In this document: piece after piece, positions 44,853 through 55,303 of the stretch
How positions within the stretch are numbered: position 1 is the first letter of the stretch
Layout: the number at the start of each line of letters is the position of its first letter
Assembly: GCA_003013855.2 (NCBI GenBank)
Contig: PVNU02000853.1
Span: forward strand, 2,914,001 to 2,978,000
Reading direction: 5' to 3'
Length of the DNA stretch: 64,000 bases
Source of the DNA: Liriodendron chinense
Lineage: Eukaryota > Streptophyta > Magnoliopsida > Magnoliales > Magnoliaceae
Position numbers and translations under genes: made by a program
Notes under the pieces: generated by a model
Told to the model about the DNA's origin: nothing
The model's database searches: none
What the model saw: the letters and a program-made list of their open reading frames with translations, nothing else

Positions 44853-47800
44853 GCCTCCATGGTGTGTATCCTTTCAAACCCGTTTTATGCAGCGCGTAAA
44901 TCATTCAAGCTCTTTTGGGCCCACCCATTGTATATGTAAATCAGCCAGATATAAAACTTACGTGGGCCACACCAAGGGAAAAATTGGGACCGGATGCCAA
45001 CCATAGGTTTGTTTCTGGGATCAGCATCATCTGTATCTTCCATCAAACCCGTTAATAGGTTGTAACGTATCTGGATTAAGTGAATATGCAAAAATCAGTC
45101 TGATCAAAATCCCAGGCGGGCCACACCACATCAACCTAGATGTCTAAGGAAAAACTTTTACTTTGTTGCTATTGGTGTGGCTCGCAACAGATTTTAATCA
45201 GAATAATATTTTGTATATACAGTTCAAATAAGGTTTCTCCATTTATGGACAGAGCGGATTTACACATAGAACATGGTGGGCCCCACAGACCTTAGGTGTT
45301 TTCTTAGCTGGATAAAAGGTGTTGCAGACAATTCCCCTCCGGTTTCCACGTCGGAAGTCGATTACTATGAAGGGCAACACGTAAACATAGCTGTAATGGT
45401 CTGTGGGCCCCACCGTGATCCTGATGTAATATACACTCCTTCCATATTTTTTAAAGACTCGTTCATCACTTTCTTCCAAAGATCATTCAGATTGGAAGCT
45501 TTAGTGGGCCAAGACAGGAAAACAGTGTGTTTGAGAAAGCCACACGTTGAATCCTTCCCCAGGCCCACAGTTATGTTTATATGCCATCCAACCCGTTCAT
45601 AAGGTAAGTCCCACCGTGTTGAGTGGAAAATCGTATACCAGCCTTGCACAAAACTTTCAACCATATGCTTCCAATCCTTACTTTTCCTTGTGGTGTGACC
45701 CTTACTAATTGACTATAAACGTGATTTTTGGCTAAATTCATTAAATACTGTAGAGCTGACAATGTCAGTGCTAAATTGGATCGATCAGGTGGTCCGCAAA
45801 CAGAAAAAAAGATTAAAGACAAACAGACAATCCAAATTCTTTTATAATATTAAAGACGAACAGACAATCCAAATTCTTTTTGGATTCATTATGGACCCAC
45901 GCAACTTTTTCTCTTACTGATTACAGGCTGGCGCCAACAACAACACGTTTGGATACCTGCGCCTATGGAGCGGCGAAGACGTAGACCCATGCAATTGAGA
46001 TTCAACGATTGATGAACCTATTGTACACTTTCGGTACGAACGAATTAGCTTTGTATTGGATTGGGCCTGTTGATATTCAACAGCTCATGTGCGCTTTGTA
46101 CCTTTTATTTGATCCAGCATCTACTGTAATTAATAGCCGTGCGACACAGATTTAGGTAATATCCCTGCCCAGCTGTCCCGAGCTTGGCACAAGCAGACGC
46201 TCTAGCCACCATGACGTAGCTCGGATAAGGTACTACCCATGCATGTGCAAAGCTCTGGATAGGCTGGTACTGTCACGTCTGCATTGGTAGCAGGCTTGTG
46301 CCTAGGAATCTCAATGGATCCAATCTAGATCACAAGTCCGATCCGAATGTCTCTCAATGGAGTGGGATTCGATTCCGATCCAAAAAGTGATATCCATATC
46401 CGATCCAAAATTCACTAATCCGAGCTCATGGATTTATCCACCTTGTCCTTTTATTTTTTCATGATGTAATTTTAGTATATAAATAAAAAGAAAATGAGGC
46501 ACATCCAAGGCCCAAGTTGACCATGCCACATGAAGCAACGGTGATAATAACGAGCTCACGTGGAAACTTTCTTAAGAAGTCCATCATAATGTTTATTTGC
46601 CATCCAACCTGTTCGTAAGGTCAGAGAGAAACCTGGATGAAGGGAAAACACAAATATCAGCTTAATCCAAACCCAAAATGTTTTCAACGGCATGTGTTTA
46701 ATCCCCACTTTTTGGTCCATCTGAGCCTTGGATCTGCCTCAATTGTCAGCTTATACCCTAAAATGATATGTCAAAATGGATGGACGGTGTGGATAAAAGT
46801 CATACGTCACGGTTGCTACTCAAAGGCCCTGCCTGGTCAACCTACGTTTGATGTGAGCATTCTACCTTTTATTGGATCCAGCCACTACTTTAAATATCCC
46901 ATTGTCGACAGTCAAAGACAGAGAGTCCATATAGTGCTATGATGACTAGGCCACCATTGGGTGTCCAACAATACCAAAGCACGACAAACAAGCACTAAAA
47001 TCATTGAATATCATAGATTTTATCATCTGTCCACTGACGTAAGTACCTATCCTGATGCATCAGAACTTGAACAGTATCCTGATGCACCTATTTCTTGCAA
47101 ATGGGGCCATGTATTGTTGATCCAAACCGTTGATATTGTGGAAGAATCTCTTCAAGGTTAGAAGATCATATCTATCCATCAAATTCTTGGCATTTCATGT
47201 TCTCTTAACTAGCCATTTGTTATGTTCTTGTATCTTTTCTATCAAATTATCCTAGACATCTGTAAAAATGGACAACCATAACCAATGGCCCACATTTATG
47301 AGGAATTAAAAGCGGATGATTAGGACCATCTGATGGAGAAGATTTGAGTGCCTATCTTCATCCACAAGTGCATGTACTGATGTGAACAATTTGGATTGTA
47401 AGAATATGGACTCCACGCGTACGGTTTGTTGGATTATTGAAATCTGATCAAGCACAAGGGTTCTTACTAGTTGGATCCGGTAGAGCCGTGAGCCATGTCT
47501 CCTCATGACATGCGCTAGGGTGACGTGTCCATTCCATCCACCCTTATAATACCATCGTGATGTATATGTCTTATGCAGGCCATCTGATCGTTTTCCTCTT
47601 TATCCTAGGGCATGAGCCTAAAATTGAAGCATACCCAGGCTCCAAAATAGTGAGAATTGAAGACCTATTACCCAGGCTCCAAAATAGTGAGAATTGAAGC
47701 CTAAAACTGATATTTGTTTTCCCTTTATCCTTGTCTGTGTGACCTTGTGGACAGGTTAGATGGCTAATAAATATCAATGTGGATGCAGGAAGCTTTCATT

Positions 47801-48284
47801 CGGTGGACGTCATTATCCCTACTATTTTTTGTGATGTAGTCCACTTATGTTTGTATATGCTTCAATTTTGAGCTCATGCCCTAAAATGAGCCCGAGAACG
47901 AACGAACAATGTGAATAGGACACATACATCATGGTAGGCTCCATAGATTTTGCCCTGCATGCTATAGCGTGTTGAGTTACTCAGCATGCAATGCTCTCCA
48001 TAAAACATATGAGACAATCACATCCATTACTTTGTTTACATCTTATCTTATTACATACTTGATTTTATTAGCCATCATAGCTTTCATGGCTACATATCAA
48101 ATGAAAAAAGATTGTTTACTTGTGATTTTTGAGACATAAATTGCCTATAATGGCCCTTACGAATGTGGAGACCTGATTTGCACATCACCCTACCATGAGT
48201 ACCATAAGAATATGGCTCCACCATTGTTTGTGCAATTCAATCAGATGAGGCCACATGTTTTTTTCCACCTCACACACACCCACA

Positions 48285-48370
48285 CCCACACCCACACCAC
48301 AATGGGTACTTGCACTCATGACCTTAATGTTGAAACTCTTGTGAGTTTACCACTGAGCCATAAGTAAAGA
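48285..48370 (-). repeat. Possible tRNA-derived SINE remnant
   Basis: On the minus strand TGGCTCAGTGG fits a pol III A box. About 30 bp later GAGTGCAAGTACC is a weak B box. A (CA)n-rich tract follows at 48270-48300. The B box is degraded, so this is tentative. Confidence 0.3.
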
Positions 48371-48451
48371 CCCATGCAATGGCCTATGTTTGGTTAACGT
48401 GTGTGATTAGGATGGTGCAGGCATTCTAGAATTGTACTCGACTCTCAAGTT

Positions 48452-48481
48452 TGATCCCCCCCCCCCCCCCCCCCCCCCCCC
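48452..48481. repeat. Poly(C) run of about 30 bases
   Basis: An uninterrupted C homopolymer; its length should be taken as approximate. Confidence 0.8.
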
Positions 48482-48609
48482 AGTTGAGATAGACCGATTA
48501 AGACTGAACTTATGAGATCGGCCGCCCTCTCAACCACCAATGGTTACAATGATCAGGCAATTTTAGAAGGGTAGGGTTTAGTCATTCCGAATAGATTCTT
48601 TTACCTTAC

Positions 48610-50163
48610 TGTAGACACCCCACCTTCGGCTACACTGTTGGTAGAGATAGCTGGATGAATGGAGGACCATACCCCCAAATCCCAAGTCCAAACTCAGCCA
48701 AACTCACCCGTGTAAGCCCCATTCTATAGCCCAGATTAAGCCTGAACCCAGTCCACCCAGTCTTAAACATCAGCCTGAAAAACCCCCATAAAAAAGGCCA
48801 GTCAAAAAATCCTAAAAAAGTCAAAATCACTGAGTCAACTCGCTGAGTTAACCCGCTGAGTAACCCGCTGAGTCAACCCGTCAAGTCAACCCGTCGAGTC
48901 AAAACACCGAGTCAACCCGTCGAGTCAACCCGTCGAGTCAAACCACCGAGTCGACCCGCTGAAGTCAACTCACTGAGTCGACCAGCGAGTCAAACAGCAG
49001 CCCCGAGGGAGCGACCGTACTCGCTGGAAACCGAGGAGCGGCCGTACGGGCAGCCCATAGCAGGCCGCCCGGAAAAAATTACGAGAGCTGCCACTCTCCA
49101 ACGCTATAAATACCCCTAGCCTCTTCTCATAACAGCATCCCTTCGAGTCCAAAGAAAGCCTGTCCGTTCGAGTGCCCTTCTCCACCCCTTAGCCCATTTT
49201 TCCACCAAGGAGAGCCCGAGTGAGGAGAGTCTAGCCCTGGTCCAGCCCAGCCTGACCACTGGTCCAAGCCTCTCAAGTCACCCAAGTCTTGATCCAGCCA
49301 CTCGAAGCCAATCCTTGCGATACCTCCGTCCATCCAGCTATCATTTTTCCAGCATCATCTCATTTGCATCTAGCATAAGTGCAACATTTACTTTTCTTCC
49401 AACCCCCCTGCTTCACTACAAGCAACTTGATTATTCAAGCACACCGCATATGTCTTTATATTAAGCACCTGTCAGTTCGAGCGTATGCTCTAGGCTTGCC
49501 CGTTGTTGGAACCTGCCCATCAGAAACTCTTACTGTTCAGACCTGCATTCACGTACATATCACTATAAGCACTTTGAATATTCAAGCACACAGCATGCAT
49601 CATCTCGCATAAAGCACCTGTCAGTTCGAGCGTACGCTCTAGGCTTGCCCGTTGTTGGAACCTGCCCATCAGAAACTCTTACTGTTCAGACCCGCATTCA
49701 TGCATCATGTCATCCATGAGAATATACGAGCATTAAACTAGACTTTCAAGTATTCGATCGATTCTGTGAAGTAGAAACCGTACTTCGGTACGGGCAGTGT
49801 GTGGGGTGCTTAACCTCTTCCCACCCTGTAACCGTGATCCCTTACCTTGAATCTCTGACCGCAGATCAATAGGAGTCATTTTAGAGGAAGGAATCTTCGG
49901 ATTCCCTTCTCTAACGTTTCTACAGGGTCTAGCTGACTGTAGATTCAAAGTAACTGGCTAGTGGCGATTCTGGTCTTATATAAACACACTTAAACATATC
50001 CAGCTTAACACGACAACCAAACGAAGCCCTCGAGAACGAGGCAAGCCAGTGGCACAAACGGCGATTTCGCACTCACGCATCCTCATCTCCTTCTTTTCCG
50101 AAAGGAAAAGGGAAGGGAGAAGAACGTCGTGTGGGGAGCGCGGAAAATCGGCGAGGGTTCACA
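48610..50163 (+). repeat. 5' LTR of element B
   Basis: Same family as the solo LTR at 1821-14335. Carries the GTCAA array (48823-48993), the palindromic motif (49043-49070, with one arm changed to GGGCAGCC), the TATA box (49105-49112), the 89-bp duplication (49463-49551 and 49612-49700), the UUCG hairpin (49778-49793) and the GAAA hairpin (50093-50110). Confidence 0.93.
49105..49112 (+). promoter_or_regulatory. TATA box of element B LTR
   Basis: TATAAATA, conserved with the solo LTR, about 35 bp after the palindromic motif. Confidence 0.7.
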
Positions 50164-50166
50164 GAA

Positions 50167-50184
50167 TGGCGACTCTGCTGGGGA
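50167..50184 (+). other. Primer-binding site of element B
   Basis: TGGCGACTCTGCTGGGGA begins three bases after the LTR. From what I recall of plant tRNA-Arg(ACG), its 3' end complement is the same apart from two bases. Arg-tRNA priming is characteristic of Ogre/Tat elements. Confidence 0.8.
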
Positions 50185-50443
50185 TGAACTAGTCCCACTA
50201 GTCGTGATCCGACTTGAAAAACAGAATCCTTCCCGTACTTGAAAGTCACTAATCCTCATACAATCTCATCTGCATAGCATTCTACCCAAAACCCAAAACA
50301 AACAAAAAATAGAAAAATCCATAAACCAAGAAAAAAATAGAAAATCCCAAAACCTAGTCCTCACCATTGCGCCTCCTCGGGCTCAACGTGTTCGGAGACA
50401 GCTTCCCTTCCGCAACATAATCCGCACTCGGGCTCAGCAAGCC

Positions 50444-53400
50444 ATGTCCGACCACGAAGAAGAAACTCATCACTTTCCTGCTCTCGAAATGACCGAAGCG
50501 CAACCTCCAGCGCAACAGCCCATTGACAATACGCCAATCATACAAGAATTGGCACAAGGAATGAGAGCAATGCAAGAAATGCTCTTGCAATTCATGCAAG
50601 CACAAACCACCGCAGCAGCCAACAATCCGGTTGGCCCAGTTCAGCAATCTCAACAACCATGCCGGATCCCTCCGGCCTCCAGTTCAAATCAAGCACAACC
50701 ATCGGAGTCCGCCCAAGACTACCGACAGCAGCTTTCTCAGCCCTTTGCTATGGGGCATCCTTCTCAATACCTTCCTGCAACAACGGGGCCATCTCAGAGC
50801 ATCCCAGTAGCAGGGACTTCCAGTCAGCTCCCAGTCAATCTTGCAAACAACAATCTCAGTAGATCTCAGCATGTCCCCGCCGATGGGACACCTTTTCAAT
50901 TTCAGCACATCCCCGCCGATGGGATTTCAATTCAATTTCCAGCAACAAGGACAGCACTGGCAAATGCCCACAATGGGGGTCAGTGTCAAGCCCACATCAA
51001 TCAGCGGACAGTGGCGAATACCCAACAAGGGGGTCACTTCCCAGCATCTCAGCCTCCTGCAAACAGGAGCACTTTTCAATTCCAGCACATCCCCGCCGAT
51101 GGGATTCCAGTTAATTTCCAGCAATCTTCAATTCAGCAAAATCCAGTTAATTTTCAGCAATCGTCAATTCAGCAAAATCCAGTTAATTTCCAGCAAATTC
51201 CAGTTCAACCTTCAGTACAGTCTCCAATTCAATTACAATCCCCTCAAGCACCAGTTCATCAGAATCCAGTTCAGTCATCAAATCAGCTTCAGCAGCCCGC
51301 GGTTGCTTTTCAGCAAGCACATAGGGTCGAAGACATCGACCACTATGCCGAAGAAGAACGTGCCTTACTCCAGGAGGCACCAGTCGCTCGAACAGATCAC
51401 TCAGGACTGGATGAGTTGCGGGAGCAGTTCCAGATCTTGCAAAATCAGCTTGAGCAACAACAAGGAATTGATCTACCTTCGACCAAGTTCAGAGACTTGT
51501 GTCCCTTCCCAGATGCTCAGGTACCTCAAAACTTTGAGGTTCCAAAATTCAAAAGATACGATGGCAGTGGTTGTCCCACAGCACATCTCAAAGCCTTCTG
51601 TGGAGAGCTGAGTGCAATCGCAGGAAATGAAGGGGCCCTTATTCGTTTGTTCCAAAAATCTCTGAAGGGCGATGCCCTAAATTGGTACACTTCATTGGAC
51701 TGCCACCGCATTAGAACATGGGAACAGCTTTCCCAGGCTTTCGTCAACAGATTCGCATACAATCTCAACATGGCACCCAGATGAGCCGACCTCGCGGATC
51801 TCAGGCAAAGGAATGATGAAATGCTATCAGCTTATGTGGGACGTTGGCGAGCTATGGCAGCCAGAATGCGGACACCCATCGACGATGAAGAACAAATCTC
51901 CATGATTGTTCATTCAACATATCCAGGCATATCCGGATATCTCATCTCGCATCCATATGCGAATTTTTCACAATTGATCCGTGCTGGAGAGCAAGTCGAA
52001 GCAGAAATTCGTGCCGGGACAATCTCCCCATGGCCTCATCAAGCCACTCCAATCAAGATGAACAGAGTGGAAGGAAGACCTATTGGGCACGGGAATGGAA
52101 ACCGCAGTGGTTCTCCTCCCCGCCCAACAGAGGTAAACAACATCAACACCACTGCTCAAGGAAATCAACATGCTCCCCCACAGGGACGTCAACAGTATCA
52201 GCAGAATCAAGTTCAGCATCAGCCTCAACGGTATCAGCCACAACCGAATCCTCAGCCACAACCACCTCGACAACAGCAGCAGTTCAGAGGAAACGGCCAA
52301 TACTCATACCAGAACAGGCAGAATTACAAGGAGTCCAGGAAGTTCACTCCACTCAGTCAACCACTTAGTCAAATCATGACTACGCTGGTACAAAAGCAGT
52401 TACTCACTCTGATGACACCTAGGCCTCCTCCTCATCCTTTGCCACCAAACTACCGAGAAAATGAGTATTGCGCCTATCATCAAGGACGTGGCCACGCCAC
52501 TGATCGATGCTATACTTTGAAGAATGCCATACAAGACCTGATTGATGACCGCAAGATCGTCATCTCGGTCCCTGGAACTTCTCCAGCAGCTTCCACCAAC
52601 ATCCTTCAGAATCCTCTGCCTTAGCATCCAACAGACCCCAGTTCGTCTCGTAGCCCTGCAGTCAATAGTATAGAAGAAGGGGACCATCTCGATCGCTTCT
52701 TCTCCCCCATCCAGTCCATTCATGCTTACACTTATGGGCCGACAAGTCCTCCTCCGATCATGCAAGGGGCAAGTCTCTTTCCTCCTCCAGTCCTCGAGCC
52801 AGTAGTACTCGAAGGAGCATTTCCATATGATGTGCCAGTTGTGCAAGGGGCATCTTACGGCCCCTCATGTTGGGAACCAGTCGTCCTGGAAGGAGCACAA
52901 TCATATATCGAGCCCACATACAAACCTGTCATCTTGCAAGGGGCAACTCAAGAACAATCCAATCCACAATGGAGGGATTATACTCATCAGCAACAAGAAC
53001 CCGTTGTATTGGAAGGAGCTCTTCCAGTCAAGCCAGTCGTATTGCAAGGGGCAAACCCCGGAGGCGTGTCAATCACACTACGGCAGCTGGGACGAACAGA
53101 GAACCCTCCTACCATATCAAGAGGACCAGTATTCATTCCATGGGAGCCTCCTGCTCCAGGAACAATCAAACCAGGACCACGACCTTATGTGGTCTATGAA
53201 GACAAGCCTCGATACTACCCCTTCAGCACAGGCAACAATGTAGTTCTCAAGGCAAAAGCTCCATACGAGGAAGATCTGGTACCCACACTAGCACCGTTGC
53301 AAGAACCGGTGGTCCTAGAAGGCAAAAGGGAGGAAAACTACAAAGAGGTTCCATGGCACTATCCAGAATGTGCGGAAGTGGGGAACATGAATCCCAATGG

Positions 53401-53785
53401 GCGTTGCATCCGAAGAGATAATCAGAACAGAGGGGATCCCAAAGGCGCTCTCTCAGGCCTCGGCAACAAAAATGAAGCCGCATACGATGTGGCAACTCAG
53501 CTCAAGTCAATCCCTGCACAAATCTCAGTATGGGAGCTACTCTGCACATCTCGCATACACCGAGAAATGTTTGCCAAAACCTTGAGCGATGCTCATGTCT
53601 CCTCCGATACGGCACCAGAAATGATAGCTTTGATGATTGGACAACTTCTGGCTCCGCGCGTCATCACCTTCACAGATAATGAGTTGCCACCAGAGGGACG
53701 CGATCATGGGCGATCCCTCAACATAGCCTTACGATATAAAGACCTCGCGTCCCACTGGTCCTTATCGATAATGGCTCAAGCTTAA
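50444..53785 (+). pseudogene. Element B gag and gag-protease spacer
   Basis: ATG at 50444 (MSDHEEETHHFPALEM) in a GCCATG context. A Gln/Pro-rich N-terminus has degenerate repeats (HIPADGI, and NPVNFQQSSIQQ several times). The gag domain runs from about 51490 to 52000 (FEVPKFKRYDGSGCPTAHLKAFC, LFQKSLKGDALNWYTSLD, SAYVGRWRAMAARM). A zinc-knuckle variant YCAYHQGRGHATDRC at about 52465-52510 precedes LKNAIQDLID. The spacer (52760-53320) repeats EPVVLEGA and PVVLQGA about eight times. The same frame is broken by TGA at 51782-51784 and TAG at 52622-52624. A frameshift near 53745 leads to the protease frame. Confidence 0.85.
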
Positions 53786-55119
53786 ATGTCTGCCCACTCA
53801 AGACTGCGGAACGACTAGGAATCAGTCCTTCTTCATTTCGACCAAGCACCATATGTGTCAGAGCATTTGACAACACCCGTCGATCAGTAGAAGGGGAAGT
53901 CGACATAGAGGTACAGATAGGTCCGGAAGTCTCCACCATCACATTCCAAATCCTGGATATATCAGCCTCTTTCAACATGTTGCTCGGACGACCGTGGCTG
54001 CACAAGGTTGGAGCTGTGCCATCAACCCTGCATCAACGAGTGAAGTATATCTGTGGAAATCAAGTGATCTCTATCCATGCAGAGAGGGAGCTCATCATTC
54101 CTTCCAATGCTGCTGCCACTGAACCAGACATCCCGGTCATCGATATCCAGCACTCTGAAGAAGACATCCCGTTTCACAGTTTCGAATTCGAGACTGTGAA
54201 CTCTATCGCCAATCCAGAACTGATAAGGGTGGATCGTGTCTTTTCACCGACAGAGCGTCTGAGCCTTAAATACCGAATGAAGAATCACTTCAAGTCCAGA
54301 AAGGTACCACTGATATATAACCAACGCAAATGGGGACTCGGATACAAGGCAACCTTCATGGACAAAAGAAGGAAGAAATTTCGGTGCTCACCCATCCAGT
54401 TCGTCAAGCCAGGAGAACCTTGCAAAGATCCAGGAAGGAATCAACCGACTGCACTACACAAAGGCCTCCCGATGAGCCTAGTTTGGGCCACATGGCCCCC
54501 CATTCGATGGGATCAGATTCTCGAACCCTCTAAGCCTCCAGAAGAAGAAGGAAATGATGAAGACGAAGAAGGAAGACAAATACAGCAGCTTCAGGACCAG
54601 GTTACCCTGACACCTACTCCCAACCAGGGGCACAACCTGCCCACGTCAGCATTAATCAACCAGGGGCACAACCTGCCCACTTCAATCAGCAAGGGGCACA
54701 ACTTGCCCATCTCAGCACCAATTAGCAAGGGGCACGACTTGCCCATCCCTACAGAATCAACATCAACAATCACCAGCCAGGGGCAGAAGCAGCCCATCCA
54801 TTGGACCAAGAAAGAGAAGTGGCCAGCCCTAGATTGGTCTGATGTCTAGATTCCAAACTTGTGTCTAGCTGTAGAACCAGACGAACTGCAATGCGAGGTA
54901 AGTGACCCGGGAGAGACTGAGTATGACTCAGATCTCGAACCCGACCAGCAAGAAATCATGGTCATTGGGCCAGATCATGATTCTTCGCCCAAAGCATCAA
55001 CCCCCACCTCTTCAGGGGAGGAAGTGTGGGGTCCTGAATGGTCATCCGTTCCCCTAACTTTTGAATCAGCCAAAGAGCTATCTGAGGGCTCTGGCTTCCA
55101 AAAAAAAACGCCTATTTAA
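53746..55119 (+). pseudogene. Element B aspartic protease and downstream linker
   Basis: After the frameshift the sequence reads VPLVLIDNGSSLNVCPLKT, the protease active site with the D-N-G form seen in Ogre/Tat proteases. It continues through CVRAFDNTRRSVEGEVDIEVQIGP and FNMLLGRPWLHKVGAVPSTLHQ (53940-54035). The linker includes four to five GHNLPTS-like repeats (54620-54800) and an acidic stretch. A TAG sits at 54847-54849 in the same frame, and the frame closes at 55119 after an A9 run. Confidence 0.82.
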
Positions 55120-55303
55120 GCAGTGACCGGAACTTTGGAACAAGTTGGGCTCAATCATGGTCTGCAATGCCCGCTTGTTCAAAGTCCCGTGAATTTCAAA
55201 AAACCAAAAAAATCAAAAATTTCAAAAGCCAAAAACATCTAGCATTTCCATTTCAGAAAAATCTCAAAAACCAAAAAACATTTCTTTTCCTGCATTCAAT
55301 AGT
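55120..55303 (+). other. AC/AAAA-rich gap between protease and RT frames; possible intron region
   Basis: Rich in CAAAAA words, with no open frame continuous with either side. Ogre elements are known to carry an intron between protease and RT. An acceptor-like TTCCTGCATTCAATAG (ending 55301) lies just before the next frame, but I cannot pick a convincing donor. Confidence 0.3.

Larger units (their letters stand above)
44861..48609. other. Non-coding interval with MITE debris, no gene supported
   Basis: Repeated GTGGGCCCCAC, GGACGGTGTGGAT and CCATCCAACCYGTTCATAAGGT words (for example 45270, 45405, 46575, 46780) are typical of decayed non-autonomous DNA elements. There are two short tandem duplications: about 45814-45880 (ACAGACAATCCAAATTCTTTT twice) and about 47628-47700 (CCAGGCTCCAAAATAGTGAG twice). 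Open frames of 60-110 codons overlap on both strands without any recognised motif. Confidence 0.6.

Noticed and set aside
45273..45602. 109-codon plus and 99-codon minus frames in the MITE-rich interval
   Set aside because: They overlap each other on opposite strands, contain GTGGGCCCCAC repeat words and show no motif.
46637..46942. 101-codon plus-strand frame
   Set aside because: Lies in non-coding MITE debris with no domain, no promoter and no conservation evidence.
48285..48370. Functional tRNA gene
   Set aside because: The A box is good but the B box is degraded and no cloverleaf can be formed; kept only as a possible SINE remnant.
52030..53243. Several 110-138 codon frames overlapping gag of element B
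   Set aside because: Shadow frames of the Gln/Pro-rich gag and its repeats; only the frame starting at 50444 carries gag motifs.
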